A stretch of DNA of 64,000 nt from CAYRHN01 sp964424115 (GCA_964424115.1 CAYRHN010000001.1:62001-126000), one strand, 5' to 3'. Positions 1 through 10,032 are shown, counted from the first letter of the stretch. The notes: generated by a model not told the origin, from the sequence alone. Numbers and translations are program-made.

Positions 1-232
1 CGAATGGGTTACCCAGAGGGTGGACCAGATCCGGCAGTTTTACACCACGGAGAGTCAAGAAGACGCCGCTGCATTCTTGAAGCGTTATAATGTGAAATAT
101 ATTATCCTCGGACAGATGGAACGCGGCGAATACAAAGGCGCCGGGCTGGAAAAGTTCGAGAAGTACAACGGAGAGTTATGGGAGGCCGTCTATCGGGACG
201 GCGACACAGTGATCTACGAGGTAAAGCCCTAG
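1..232 (+). CDS. YYY-type (DUF2298) membrane protein, C-terminal end
   Basis: Only the last 76 or so codons are inside the window; the frame is open from base 2 and ends at the TAG at 230-232. The tail aligns clearly with the tail of the next gene: both have an x-DQIRQFY / DEIKQFY stretch, then AAAFL or AKAFL, a (K/R)Y-(N/H)-V-(K/R)YI strand and a final V-x-IYE near the C-terminus. It is therefore the upstream member of a tandem paralogue pair of multi-pass membrane proteins. The next ATG follows directly after the stop, so the two are almost certainly co-transcribed. Function is unknown for the family. Confidence 0.8.
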   Translation, partial: EWVTQRVDQIRQFYTTESQEDAAAFLKRYNVKYIILGQMERGEYKGAGLEKFEKYNGELWEAVYRDGDTVIYEVKP

Positions 233-2752
233 ATGCTCAATATCCTTTTGTGGTTCTTGATCGTTTCCCTGGTGGGCTGGCTGGTCTTTCCGCTGGCCTA
301 CCGGTTCTTCCCGGGGCTGGCGGAACGCGGACTGGCCCTTCTGCGTCCGCTGGGGCTGCTGGCATGGGGATTTGTCTTCTGGTTGTTGGGATCGCTGGGG
401 GTCATCGGCAACAGCGGTGGCGAAATGCTGTTGGCGTTGGCGCTGGTGGCAGGGCTGTCTGCCTGGGCGGGGCGCGGGCGGTGGCAGGAGATGCGCGCCT
501 GGTTGAAAGATCATCTAGGGCAGGTGCTGTTTACAGAAGCTCTGTTCCTGCTGGCTTTCGTGGGGATGGTCTTATTCCGGGCGGCCTCGCCGAACATCAC
601 CGGCACAGAAAAGCCGATGGAATTAGCCTTTATTAATGCCATCCTGCGCTCGCCGGGCATGCCGCCGAATGATCCCTGGTTGTCGGGATATGCTATTTCG
701 TATTATTACTTTGGATATGTGATGGTGGCGATGCTGACCCGTTTGAGTGGGGTGGTGAGCGGTGTGGGATTCAATTTGGCGATTGCCACCTGGTTCGCGA
801 TGACCGCTACGGCGGCTTACGGGGTGCTGTATAACCTGCTGGCAGCCTGGTCTGCAAAGAGAGAGAGCACGCAAGAGAAACCAGGTTTGAAAGGGATACG
901 CGCCTGGGCTTTGCTGGCGCCGCTGTTCATCCTGGTATTAAGCAACACGGGCGGGCTGTTTGAGATGCTGCATTCCAGCGGCGCGTTCTGGACCAAAGAT
1001 AGCAGCGGGCAATCTACATCGACATTCTGGCAGGGGTTGGGCATTCCGGATTGGAATGAGCCGCCAGGCGAACCGCTGAGCCTGCAACCCAACCGATTCT
1101 GGTGGTGGTGGCGCTCTTCGCGCGTTTTGCAGGATTTCAAGCTGAATGGAGAAGTAAGGGAAGTAATCGACGAGTTCCCGAATTTCTCCTACTTCCTGGC
1201 TGATCTGCACCCGCATGTGCTGGCGATGCCTTTTTCGCTGATGCTGGTGGGCTTGATGTTCAGTTTTTACCAGACGAAGCGCTGGGATGAAGATGAGCCT
1301 GAAAAGGCAGGGTTTGCGCCGTTGATCGATTGGATGCGCCATCCGGAATTTTGGATCACGGCTGTGGCACTGGGCGCGATGGGCTTTCTGAATATCTGGG
1401 ATTTCCCAGTCTACCTGGTCATTTTCGGGTTGGTGTATGGGCTGATGCGCTATCAGCAATACGGTTGGAATTTCAGCCGCCGCCTGGGGGACCTGGTATG
1501 CTTCTTGATTGTGATGGGATTGGCGGGGTTGGTACTGTACCTGCCGTTCTACCTCGGCTTTACATCCCAGGCCGGCGGGCTGCTGCCTTTCTTGCCGTCC
1601 CTGGCCTTCTTTACGCCGGGGGTCAATTTCTGGATCATGTTTGCCACGCTTTTGATCCCGCTGCTGGCCTGGTTGATCTGGCTGGCGCTGCGCAAGCGCG
1701 GCTCTTTGAAGCATGGCTTGTTCTTTGGGTTGGCGGTGGTGTTTGGGTTGTGGCTGGTCTCGTATTTGGTGGGGTTGGCGTTCGTGTTGGTGCTGAATGC
1801 CGCGCCTGACCTGACCGTGAGTGGGGTGAACCTGGGGGCCACCTTTTACGGCTTACAGGGCAGCAGCGACGGCTCGCAAATCATTGGCACAACGCTGCTG
1901 AATCGTCTTATTCATCCGGGAACCTGGCTGACCTTATTGGCAGTGTTGAGCCTGGCCTGGGGATTAATGGCGAAAAGAAAAGAGCTTCCTCCAGCGGCCC
2001 ATCTCCCTGTGGAACGAGAGCATTCTTTTGTGCTGGTGCTGGTGCTGGCGGGGGCAGGATTGGCCCTGGTGCCCGAATTCTTTTACCTGCGCGATGATTT
2101 TGGGACGCGGATGAACACCGTGTTCAAGTTCTACTTCCAAACCTGGAGCCTGTGGGCGGTTGCAGCAGCTTTTGGCAGCGTGGTGTTGTGGAATAGCCTG
2201 CGGCGAGTCTGGAAGGTTATCTTTGGTGTGATATCCGTGGCGGTGATCGGGGTGGGGCTGATCTACCCGTATTTTGGCATATTGGACCGCATGGGATTGT
2301 TGGATGTGGTGAGAGGGAATGATTTCGCGTTTTCCGATCTGGACGGCACGAAATATTTGCAAACAGCCAACCCGGAAGAGTGGGCCTCGGTGCAGTGGCT
2401 CAACCAGGCTCCAGACGGCGTGATCCTGGAGGCGGTGGGTGGACAGTATAGCACGTATGCACGTATTGCCACATTGACCGGCCTGCCGAACGTGCTTGGC
2501 TGGCCCGGGCACGAAGGCCAATGGCGCGGAACCAAGGTGAGTTTCTACGGGCGCATGGATGAGATCAAGCAATTTTATGAGACGCCGGATTGGGAGCAAG
2601 CCAAGGCGTTCCTGGATAAATACCATGTCCGGTATATTTATATTGGCGGGCTGGAAATCATCACATACGAAGTCAACACAGATAAGTTTGCCGGCAAGAT
2701 CTCGCCGGTATTTCAGCAAGATTCGGTCGCCATTTACGAGTACATACCATGA
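233..2752 (+). CDS. YYY-type (DUF2298) multi-pass membrane protein
   Basis: An 839-residue integral membrane protein with many hydrophobic segments through about residue 680 and a soluble C-terminal domain of about 150 residues. The family signature is the triple-tyrosine run in SYYYFGY near residue 160 (TIGR03662/DUF2298). A W-rich stretch and a DLHPHV motif near residue 325 lie in extracytoplasmic-type loops, as in GT-C glycosyltransferase-like proteins. The ATG lies immediately after the stop of the previous paralogue, and the 3' end overlaps the next gene by 4 bases (ATGA), so the three form one operon. This family is known to co-occur with the GT39-like family encoded next. The enzymatic role is not established; a part in lipid-linked glycan transfer at the cell surface is inference. 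Confidence 0.85.
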   Translation: MLNILLWFLIVSLVGWLVFPLAYRFFPGLAERGLALLRPLGLLAWGFVFWLLGSLGVIGNSGGEMLLALALVAGLSAWAGRGRWQEMRAWLKDHLGQVLFTEALFLLAFVGMVLFRAASPNITGTEKPMELAFINAILRSPGMPPNDPWLSGYAISYYYFGYVMVAMLTRLSGVVSGVGFNLAIATWFAMTATAAYGVLYNLLAAWSAKRESTQEKPGLKGIRAWALLAPLFILVLSNTGGLFEMLHSSGAFWTKDSSGQSTSTFWQGLGIPDWNEPPGEPLSLQPNRFWWWWRSSRVLQDFKLNGEVREVIDEFPNFSYFLADLHPHVLAMPFSLMLVGLMFSFYQTKRWDEDEPEKAGFAPLIDWMRHPEFWITAVALGAMGFLNIWDFPVYLVIFGLVYGLMRYQQYGWNFSRRLGDLVCFLIVMGLAGLVLYLPFYLGFTSQAGGLLPFLPSLAFFTPGVNFWIMFATLLIPLLAWLIWLALRKRGSLKHGLFFGLAVVFGLWLVSYLVGLAFVLVLNAAPDLTVSGVNLGATFYGLQGSSDGSQIIGTTLLNRLIHPGTWLTLLAVLSLAWGLMAKRKELPPAAHLPVEREHSFVLVLVLAGAGLALVPEFFYLRDDFGTRMNTVFKFYFQTWSLWAVAAAFGSVVLWNSLRRVWKVIFGVISVAVIGVGLIYPYFGILDRMGLLDVVRGNDFAFSDLDGTKYLQTANPEEWASVQWLNQAPDGVILEAVGGQYSTYARIATLTGLPNVLGWPGHEGQWRGTKVSFYGRMDEIKQFYETPDWEQAKAFLDKYHVRYIYIGGLEIITYEVNTDKFAGKISPVFQQDSVAIYEYIP

Positions 2753-4479
2753 ACCATTTGATCAAGTTTCCTGTTGAAAAAGGTCTCTATGCGCTGGCAA
2801 TTGTGCTGGCAATAGCGGTGCGCCTGTGGGGTGTGGGTGAAATGCCCCTCTCTGATCCTGAGGCATCTTTGGCGATGCAGTCGCTCAATATGGCGCGGGG
2901 GCAGGCGGCGGTCTCGCCGGTTGAGCCGGCTTATGTATTGCTGACGGGTGGGTTGTTCTTTTTCACCCAGGCAAGCGAATTCACAGCGCGATTCTGGCCG
3001 GCCCTGCTGGGCGGATTGCTGCCGCTGGCGGCGTACTGGCTGCGGGGAAAGATCGGACTGCGGCCGGCGGTGATCCTGGCCTTTGGATTGGCGCTTGATC
3101 CAGGGTTGGTGGCGATGGGCCGTCAGGCGAGCGGGGCGGGAATGGCCCTGCCGCTGGCGCTGTTGGCGGGAACGCTGTTCTTGCACGCCCGGGAAGCGGA
3201 AAGCGATGCCTGGTGGGCGGTCGGCATCCTGGGCGGGTTGGCCTTACTGGGCGGAACTGCCTTGTGGCCGGGCCTGGCTGGGCTGGGGGTGGCGATGTTG
3301 ATCTACCGGCTGGCAGGCGCCAAATTTGAAGGGACGGGGAGCCTGTCCAAGACATGGAACTGGAAAGAAGCAGGATTGGGGGCATTGGGGGCGCTGTTGG
3401 TGGTGGGAACGATGATGATGCGGTCGCCACTGGGATTGGGGGGGATTGGCAGCAGCCTGGGAAGTTACCTGGGCGGATGGGGAGAGGCCGGCGGGCAGGT
3501 CCCGGTGGCACAACTGCTGGTGATGCTGCCGATTTACCATATCCTGCCATTGATCTTTGGATTTGTGGGCCTGATACGGGCTGTGTTTACCCCAGAGGAT
3601 GAATTGGGCAGGGGGTTGGGAGTATGGTTTGCGGCGGCATTGCTGCTGGGGCTGCTCTACCCGTTGCGGCAGACCACCGACCTGAGTTGGGTGTTGATCC
3701 CGTTGTGGATGCTGGCGGCGCGGGAACTGGCGCGCATCCGCATCTCGCTGGACGAGCAGGGGTGGGCAGAAGTGGGACATGCCGTCTTGATCGTGATCTT
3801 GACTATCTTCCTGGTGTGGAGCTTCAGCCGTCTACCCAACCCGGCCTACGGGGTGACGGATCTGTTGCAGCAGGCGACGTTGCGGGTGCTGGCGGGATTT
3901 GGCCTGCTGGCGCTGACGTTTGCGCTGGTGGTGTGGGGATGGGGTTTGCGCGTAGCCACACACGGCTTCCGCCTGGGGGTTTGGATCGTGCTGGCGTTCT
4001 TTACCCTCTCGACCACCTTCAACTCGGCCGGGCTTTCTGGTACGCCGGAGACAGAAATGTGGCGGACAGGCGCACTGCCGAAGGAAGCTCACTTGATGGA
4101 GACGACTCTGGACGACCTGTCCATGTGGAATCATAAATTGCCCAACAAACTGGAAGTGGCGGTGGTCGGGGTAGACTCGGACAGTTTGCGCTGGCTGCTG
4201 CGGGAGTATTCCGGGGTGCGTTTCCTGGATGCGATCGCGGCAGAGGATACGCCGGAGGTGGTGATCACCCCGTGGCAAACGAAGCTTTCTCAGACGAGCG
4301 CATACCGCAGGCAGGATTTTGTGTGGTGGAGCCGCCCGGCCTGGTCGCAGATCTCTCCGTACGAATTTGTTCAGTGGACATTCTTCCGCAAGGTTCTGCT
4401 GGAAGATCAATCCATCATCTTGTGGATACGTAGTGATGTTTTCCCCGGCCAGTCCGGAAATAATTCAAATTTACCGTAA
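2749..4479 (+). CDS. GT39/ArnT-like membrane protein (Agl23-like)
   Basis: A 576-residue protein that begins with a transmembrane helix followed by a short loop holding a DPEAS acidic motif near residue 37, the position where PMT/ArnT-type glycosyltransferases carry their catalytic Asp-Glu. Many further hydrophobic helices follow, to about residue 430, and then a C-terminal soluble part. It overlaps the YYY gene by 4 bases, which implies translational coupling. The family TIGR03663 (sometimes called flippase activity-associated Agl23) is known to sit next to YYY proteins, and this arrangement fits. The substrate is not visible from the sequence. The assignment to the broad family is solid; calling it an active glycosyltransferase is inference. 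Confidence 0.75.
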   Translation: MNHLIKFPVEKGLYALAIVLAIAVRLWGVGEMPLSDPEASLAMQSLNMARGQAAVSPVEPAYVLLTGGLFFFTQASEFTARFWPALLGGLLPLAAYWLRGKIGLRPAVILAFGLALDPGLVAMGRQASGAGMALPLALLAGTLFLHAREAESDAWWAVGILGGLALLGGTALWPGLAGLGVAMLIYRLAGAKFEGTGSLSKTWNWKEAGLGALGALLVVGTMMMRSPLGLGGIGSSLGSYLGGWGEAGGQVPVAQLLVMLPIYHILPLIFGFVGLIRAVFTPEDELGRGLGVWFAAALLLGLLYPLRQTTDLSWVLIPLWMLAARELARIRISLDEQGWAEVGHAVLIVILTIFLVWSFSRLPNPAYGVTDLLQQATLRVLAGFGLLALTFALVVWGWGLRVATHGFRLGVWIVLAFFTLSTTFNSAGLSGTPETEMWRTGALPKEAHLMETTLDDLSMWNHKLPNKLEVAVVGVDSDSLRWLLREYSGVRFLDAIAAEDTPEVVITPWQTKLSQTSAYRRQDFVWWSRPAWSQISPYEFVQWTFFRKVLLEDQSIILWIRSDVFPGQSGNNSNLP

Positions 4480-4489
4480 AGGATAAATC

Positions 4490-5200
4490 ATGCTGCAGCC
4501 AATTGATTCCGCGCAAGACAGAGAGCCAAACCAGGTGACGATCATCGCTATCGATGGCCCTGCCGCTTCGGGAAAATCCACCCTGGGAGAAAAACTGGCC
4601 GAAGCCCTGGGGTACCTGTATTTTGATACGGGGGTCATGTACCGCACGGTGACGTATGCGGCATTGATTCGCCTGGGTGGGGTAAATGACCGCGAGCAGG
4701 TGTCACACCTGGCGGAGGAGATCCAGATTGACGTGCGCCGCCCAACCAAAGCCGATGGCCGCAAGTATGACGTACTGCTGGACGGCGTGGATGTGACCTG
4801 GGATATCCGCCACCCGACCGTGGAAGAAAATGTCTCGCAGGTTTCGGCTTATCCGGACGTAAGGCGGGCAATGACCGACCAACAGCGACGGATCGGCAGG
4901 CGCGGAAATGTGGTCATGGTTGGGCGGGATATCGGCACGGTGGTGTTCCCGGATGCCGCCTTAAAGATCTACCTGGATGCCTCGGTGGAAGAACGCGCAC
5001 GGCGCCGGTTTGAAGAGGTGTGCAGGCGCGGCGAGCAGGCCTGTTATGAGGATATCCTGGCTTCGATGCGGCGCCGCGATCAGATCGATTCAACCCGCAC
5101 GGTGGCCCCTTTGAAACCGGCGGAGGATGCAGTACGGATCAATACCGATTTTCTGAATATCGATGAAGTATTGGAACAGGTGATTAAATTAGTGCCATAA
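4490..5200 (+). CDS. cmk: Cytidylate kinase
   Basis: Phosphorylates CMP/dCMP with ATP in pyrimidine nucleotide synthesis; cytoplasmic. The P-loop GPAASGKST is at residues 23-31, followed by DTGVMYR at 46-52 (normally DTGAMYR), the NMP-binding insertion with a VEENVSQVS stretch, and the VGRDIGTVVFPDA motif near residue 143. Length is 236 residues, close to the family norm, with an N-terminal extension of about 15 residues before the first strand. The ATG at 4490 has an AAAGGAT ribosome site 5-6 bases upstream. The gene follows the GT39-like gene by only 10 bases, so it probably shares that transcript although the functions are unrelated. Confidence 0.96.
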   Translation: MLQPIDSAQDREPNQVTIIAIDGPAASGKSTLGEKLAEALGYLYFDTGVMYRTVTYAALIRLGGVNDREQVSHLAEEIQIDVRRPTKADGRKYDVLLDGVDVTWDIRHPTVEENVSQVSAYPDVRRAMTDQQRRIGRRGNVVMVGRDIGTVVFPDAALKIYLDASVEERARRRFEEVCRRGEQACYEDILASMRRRDQIDSTRTVAPLKPAEDAVRINTDFLNIDEVLEQVIKLVP

Positions 5201-5222
5201 GGCACGAAAGGCCAGGTGCAGG

Positions 5223-6623
5223 ATGTGCGATACTTTTGTAGCCCTGGGAAATTCCACCCCAGACGGAAAAGTATTATTCGCGAAGAATAGCGACCGCGAT
5301 CCGAATGAGGCGCAGGCAGTGGAGATCATTGCCGCGGCAGACCATGCGCCAGGCAGTTTGTTGAAATGTACGTATCTTTCGATCCCCCAGGTAGAGCATA
5401 CGCAGCGGGTGCTGCTTTCGCGCCCATTCTGGTTGTGGGGGGCGGAAATGGGTGCCAATGAGCATGGGGTGGTCATTGGGAATGAGGCTGTCTTCAGCAA
5501 GGTAGCGCGGGAAAAGAAACCTGGCTTGATCGGGATGGACTTGCTGCGTCTGGGATTGGAGCGCAGCACCAGCGCACACGAGGCGTTGGATGTGATCATT
5601 ACATTATTAGAAAAATACGGGCAGGGGGGAAATTGCGGGTTCAGCCATGCGTTCTATTACGATAACAGCTTCCTGATCGCCGATCGAACGGAGGCATGGG
5701 TGTTGGAGACGGCTGGAAGGCAGTGGGCAGCGGTGAAGGTGAAGGATGTGCGCTCGATCTCGAACGCATTGACGATCGGCAGCGAATGGGATATGGCTTC
5801 AGCCAACCTGGTGAGTTATGCGGTTCAACGGGGGTGGTGTAAGAACGAGAAGGATTTCGATTTTGCACGCTGCTATTCCGATCTTATCTACACCAACGGC
5901 GGGGCAGGTCGTCCCCGGCAGGTTTGCACAAGCGGTCTGCTGGCGAAGGGCAAAGGCAATTTGACCCCAGAGGCTTTCTTAAGAATGCTGCGCACCCATA
6001 ATCACGGCGCGCAGGCGGGTGTGGAAGGCGGGGAAGGTCCGTCTGGGCGAAAAGGCGGATGGTCCCCTGACCGGGCGATCCTGGGGGCACAGGTATGCAT
6101 GCACACAGGCTGGGGGCCTGCCCGGGAGAGCAACACGGCTGGATCGCTGGTAGCCAGGTTGGGGGATCCGCTGGATGAATATTGGGTGACAGGAACTTCC
6201 ACCCCCTGCACCGGGATCTTTAAGCCGATCTGGCTGGATGCCGGTCTGCCGGACCTGGGGCCCACCCCAGGCGCAACGTATGACGGGGAGAGCCTGTGGT
6301 GGAAGCACGAATTGCTGCACCGGGAAGTGCTGCGCGACTATGCGCTGCGGCTGGGGGAATATGCGCAGCGGCGCGACGCATTGGAAAAGGAATTTCTGGA
6401 CGAAGCCAGAGGGGCAGACATCTGGAGCCGGGAGAAGCGCCTGCAATACAGTGCGGAATGCTTTTCCAGGGCTGAAACAGCCGAGGCAGAGTGGCTGCAA
6501 GCGGTGCTGAAAGTGAAGCCAGAACGGAAGCCGCGCTTTTATTATCGCCTGGCTTGGATGAAATTCAACCGATCGGCGGGGATGAGCGACCTGAGCAGGT
6601 TGACCTGGAAGAAGAGACCGTGA
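5223..6623 (+). CDS. C69/secernin-type N-terminal nucleophile hydrolase
   Basis: A 466-residue protein starting Met-Cys-Asp-Thr. In the C69 dipeptidase/secernin group the initiator Met is removed and Cys2 becomes the nucleophile. The following GKVLFAKNSDRDPNEAQ segment (residues 17-33) holds the conserved N-S-D-R region that supports the Ntn fold, and a GANEHGVVIGNEAVFS region follows near residue 78. Likely a cytoplasmic amidase or dipeptidase; the substrate cannot be read from the sequence. An AGGTGCAGG ribosome-binding region precedes the ATG. It lies 22 bases after cmk and may be read through from it. Length is slightly above the roughly 410 residues of animal secernins. Confidence 0.85.
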   Translation: MCDTFVALGNSTPDGKVLFAKNSDRDPNEAQAVEIIAAADHAPGSLLKCTYLSIPQVEHTQRVLLSRPFWLWGAEMGANEHGVVIGNEAVFSKVAREKKPGLIGMDLLRLGLERSTSAHEALDVIITLLEKYGQGGNCGFSHAFYYDNSFLIADRTEAWVLETAGRQWAAVKVKDVRSISNALTIGSEWDMASANLVSYAVQRGWCKNEKDFDFARCYSDLIYTNGGAGRPRQVCTSGLLAKGKGNLTPEAFLRMLRTHNHGAQAGVEGGEGPSGRKGGWSPDRAILGAQVCMHTGWGPARESNTAGSLVARLGDPLDEYWVTGTSTPCTGIFKPIWLDAGLPDLGPTPGATYDGESLWWKHELLHREVLRDYALRLGEYAQRRDALEKEFLDEARGADIWSREKRLQYSAECFSRAETAEAEWLQAVLKVKPERKPRFYYRLAWMKFNRSAGMSDLSRLTWKKRP

Positions 6624-6648
6624 TCGTCAATACGGTAAATAAAGGCTA

Positions 6649-6657
6649 TGCTATAAT
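6649..6657 (+). promoter_or_regulatory. Extended -10 promoter element of sensor kinase gene
   Basis: TGC-TATAAT matches the extended -10 consensus TGnTATAAT and lies about 40 bases before the kinase ATG. No good -35 hexamer is seen at the usual spacing, as expected for extended -10 promoters. Confidence 0.5.
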
Positions 6658-6698
6658 CCTGGTATGGTAATTGCACCATTACCTTGCAGGAATCAGGC

Positions 6699-9600
6699 AT
6701 GAATTTATCGTACATTGATCCTCCTTCCACGCTTGACACCTGGTTGGCCTGGCTAATATGGCTGGGTATGTTGGTGTGGGGGTTACGTGCCTGGTGGGAA
6801 CCGTTGCGAAAGGCGCCGGGACGACGCTGGCTGATCGCGATGGTGTGTTTGGCTTTGGTGCCGGTCACCACGTTGGTGCTGCGCCTGAGCCTGCCGATTG
6901 AAGGATTGATGCCGGTGCCGGGACTGCCGGTGGAGCCGCTCAAACCAGTTTTGATGCTGCTGTTTGCGGTTCCGTATGTGCTGGCGGCTGGATTCTCGGG
7001 CCCCCTGGCAGCGGTGGGGGTTTCCTTGCTGGCAGGACTTTTGACTGCATTTTGGGACACGCACAGCCTTTTCACAGTGTTGGAAGTGGCAACGACAGGG
7101 CTGCTATTCAGCGCAGCCATCCGCCAGCGTTTCCGCACCTGGTTCTATAAATTGCTGCGCCATCCGCTGGGGGCAGCTCTGTTGTTGGCGGTGGCCTGTT
7201 CTCCCCTGTATATCCTGGGGGCATTCTTCACCACTACTGGCACATTGGCGGTGCGCATGGATTATGCGCTGACCCAAACCTGGCCGCTGATGCTGACGCG
7301 CGGGATTGAACTGGTGGTGGCCGGCCTGGTAGGCGAAGTAGTATATCTGATGCGCCCACGGCAATGGGGAAAACTAGGGACGCTCCAGCCGGCTTCGGCT
7401 GAGACGAGTATTCAGAAACGCTTTCTCTATGTGACATTTCCGATGGCGATCATCCTGCTGCTGGGATTGTTGATTGGCGATTGGATCGTGGCGGGCAACG
7501 CGGCGAGGCGGATGGTCGAAGACCGCGTCTCCAACTCGGCCAAGATCGCGTCCGACAGCATCCTGTTCTTTATGGAAACCGGGCAAAGTTATATTCAAAG
7601 CATTGCCAGACCGGATTTGGTGACCTCGCCGAACGCAGAAATGCAGGAAAAGCTCTCGGAAGGGATCCGCGCGGTCCCTTATTTCAAGCAATTATATGTT
7701 TATGACAGCCAGGGGAATTTCCTGAGCGGGTATCCCAACCACGAAGAGTCTGCTCTGGCACTGAGCCAGGAGGAGCGGTCGGGGATCGATCTGGCCCGGT
7801 TGGGGGTACCTTCCCAAACTTACACGGCTGTTCCAGACGCGAACGATGCCAGCCTGTCTGACCTGGAAAAAAAGACCGCCCAAATCTCTTTCATTGCGGC
7901 CATAAAGGGTGAAAATGGGCAGCCGGTGGGGGTGTTGTTGGGGCGTACGAACATGGCCTTCAACCCGCTCACCCGGCCTGCGGTGCAATCGCTGGAATCG
8001 CTGGGGGAGATGAATGGGGAAGGCGTGATTCTCGATGAGAACGGTAAGATCCTCTACGATACACTGCCGGGATTTGTGCTGCGCGACTATATTGGTCAGA
8101 CCAGCCGCACCGGCAACCTGGTGGAAGAAGTTTCCTCGACAGGAACGAGGCGCCTGGCATATTACATAGGCGCAGCCGGGAAAAAGTGGGTGGTAGCTGC
8201 TTCGGTGCCGGCGGAACGCGCCCAAAGCCTGGCGTTGGAGATCGCTTTACCGTTACTGCTCCTGCTGCTGGTCGTGATGGGGGTGGTGATCCTGGCAATG
8301 ATCCTGTCACTGCGAGGAGTGACCAGCTCGCTGCAAACGTTAGCCGAGGAGGCTACCAGCATAGCGCAAGGACAGCTGGATAATCCTCTGCCGGTGCGCG
8401 GCGTGGACGAAGTTGGGCGTTTCTCGCTGGCCTTTGAGCAGATGCGGCTGGGGCTGCGGGCGCGCATGGATGAATTAAACCGCCTGTTGACGGTCAGCCA
8501 GGGGGTGGCGACGAACCTGGAAGCGGGACAGGCCATCCGTCCAGTGCTGGAGGCGGCTCTGTTGAGCGATGGGGTCACGATGGCAAGGGCGGTATTGGTG
8601 CGGGAGGTCTCAATGGACATCCGCAGCGACCGGCCTTTTGGGGTGGGCGTAGGAGCCACAAGCGAGGCCTATTCTTACCTGGATGACCAAATGTATGAAT
8701 TGATGCGCTTCCAGGATTTGCTGACGATCCCTAACGTGCCGCGCATGCGCCGGCTGACCATCCCGCCTGACGCACTACCGCCGGGAGCATTGGCGGCGAT
8801 CAAATTGAAATATGAGGACCGCTTCTACGGCTGCATGTGGATCGCCTTTGACCAGCCGCACAACTTTAATGAAGAAGAGATCCGTTTCCTGAACACACTG
8901 GCCGGCGAGGCGGCATTGGCTGCGGCGAATGCGCGCCTGTACGCCAGCGCTGAGGTGGGACGGCAGCGTTTGGAGGCCACTTTGAGCGCCTCGCCAGACC
9001 CGGTGATGGTCATTGATGAGCAGATGCGCCTGCAATTGGTCAATCCGGCTGCCGTTGAAATGGCGGGTTTGTTCAACAAGCCGATCCTTGGGCGGCATAT
9101 TGGCGAACTTATTGACCACAAGGATCTGCTGGACCTGATGGTCTCGCCGCTGGAGCAAAAGTTGATCTCGCGCGAGATCTCGATCAATGCCAAATCCTAC
9201 TTTGTCAGCGTGGCGCCGGTGATGGTGGAAGATCAGCAGAGTCTGCCTGGGGGAGATGTGGTGGGCCGGGTATGCGTGATGCGCGATATCAGCCAATATA
9301 AGGAGTTGGACCAGTTGAAGTCCGACTTTGTATCCACGGTCAGCCATGATCTGCGTTCTCCGCTGACGCTAATGCGCGGATATGCCACGATGCTGACCAT
9401 GGTGGGTGAACTGAATGAACAGCAAAAGGGTTATATTAAGAAGATCATCGGCGGGGTGGAAAACATGACCAAGCTGGTGAATAATTTGCTGGACCTGGGT
9501 CGCATTGAAACCGGGGTGGGCTTGCAGGTGGAGAAGATCCATTTGTTCGAGTTGATCGAGTCGGTAGTGTCCAGCTTGCAGCCGCAAGCGGCTCAAAAGA

Positions 9601-10013
9601 ACCAGCAGCTGCGCTTTGAGCCGGGAGGAGTGGAGGCCGGATTGCAGCTGGAGGCTGACCGGGCTTTAATCAACCAGGCATTGTATAACCTGGTGGAGAA
9701 TGCGATCAAGTATACGCCGATGGGGGGGCAGGTGAAGGTGAAGCTGCAATTGCGCCCGGAGACGGTAGTGCTGGAAGTGCACGATACCGGCATTGGGGTG
9801 GCGCCGTTGGATCTGCCGCACCTGTTTGAGAAGTTCTACCGCAGCGGGAGACGCGAGGCATACCAACAACGCGGCACCGGGCTGGGCCTGGCAATCGTCA
9901 AATCGATCGCAGAGCGGCACGGCGGGCGCGTGTGGGTGGAAAGCCAGCTGGGAAAGGGGAGCGTGTTCTTCCTGTTAATTCCCTTGAAGCAATACCACCA
10001 GTTGAACAAATAA
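6699..10013 (+). CDS. Membrane sensor histidine kinase (Cache-HAMP-GAF-PAS-HisKA)
   Basis: A hybrid-length sensor kinase of 1104 residues. The N-terminus has a block of six or so transmembrane helices (about 10-225), then a helix near 245-265, an extracytoplasmic Cache-like sensor region (about 275-500), another transmembrane helix (about 510-535), a HAMP linker, a GAF-like domain (about 607-745), a PAS domain starting near 755, the phospho-acceptor motif VSHDLRSPL near residue 882, and a C-terminal HATPase with N box (LVENAIKYT), DTGIG and GTGLGLAIV boxes. The ATG at 6699 is preferred over an upstream in-frame TTG at 6684 because an AGGAA site precedes it. No response regulator gene is adjacent, so the partner is encoded elsewhere. 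The ligand is unknown. Confidence 0.9.
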   Translation: MNLSYIDPPSTLDTWLAWLIWLGMLVWGLRAWWEPLRKAPGRRWLIAMVCLALVPVTTLVLRLSLPIEGLMPVPGLPVEPLKPVLMLLFAVPYVLAAGFSGPLAAVGVSLLAGLLTAFWDTHSLFTVLEVATTGLLFSAAIRQRFRTWFYKLLRHPLGAALLLAVACSPLYILGAFFTTTGTLAVRMDYALTQTWPLMLTRGIELVVAGLVGEVVYLMRPRQWGKLGTLQPASAETSIQKRFLYVTFPMAIILLLGLLIGDWIVAGNAARRMVEDRVSNSAKIASDSILFFMETGQSYIQSIARPDLVTSPNAEMQEKLSEGIRAVPYFKQLYVYDSQGNFLSGYPNHEESALALSQEERSGIDLARLGVPSQTYTAVPDANDASLSDLEKKTAQISFIAAIKGENGQPVGVLLGRTNMAFNPLTRPAVQSLESLGEMNGEGVILDENGKILYDTLPGFVLRDYIGQTSRTGNLVEEVSSTGTRRLAYYIGAAGKKWVVAASVPAERAQSLALEIALPLLLLLLVVMGVVILAMILSLRGVTSSLQTLAEEATSIAQGQLDNPLPVRGVDEVGRFSLAFEQMRLGLRARMDELNRLLTVSQGVATNLEAGQAIRPVLEAALLSDGVTMARAVLVREVSMDIRSDRPFGVGVGATSEAYSYLDDQMYELMRFQDLLTIPNVPRMRRLTIPPDALPPGALAAIKLKYEDRFYGCMWIAFDQPHNFNEEEIRFLNTLAGEAALAAANARLYASAEVGRQRLEATLSASPDPVMVIDEQMRLQLVNPAAVEMAGLFNKPILGRHIGELIDHKDLLDLMVSPLEQKLISREISINAKSYFVSVAPVMVEDQQSLPGGDVVGRVCVMRDISQYKELDQLKSDFVSTVSHDLRSPLTLMRGYATMLTMVGELNEQQKGYIKKIIGGVENMTKLVNNLLDLGRIETGVGLQVEKIHLFELIESVVSSLQPQAAQKNQQLRFEPGGVEAGLQLEADRALINQALYNLVENAIKYTPMGGQVKVKLQLRPETVVLEVHDTGIGVAPLDLPHLFEKFYRSGRREAYQQRGTGLGLAIVKSIAERHGGRVWVESQLGKGSVFFLLIPLKQYHQLNK

Positions 10014-10032
10014 ACACCAGTGGGATTTATCG

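Noticed and set aside
938..1714. 258-codon open frame opposite the YYY gene
   Set aside because: Gln/His/Arg-rich antisense translation of membrane-protein codons; no support.
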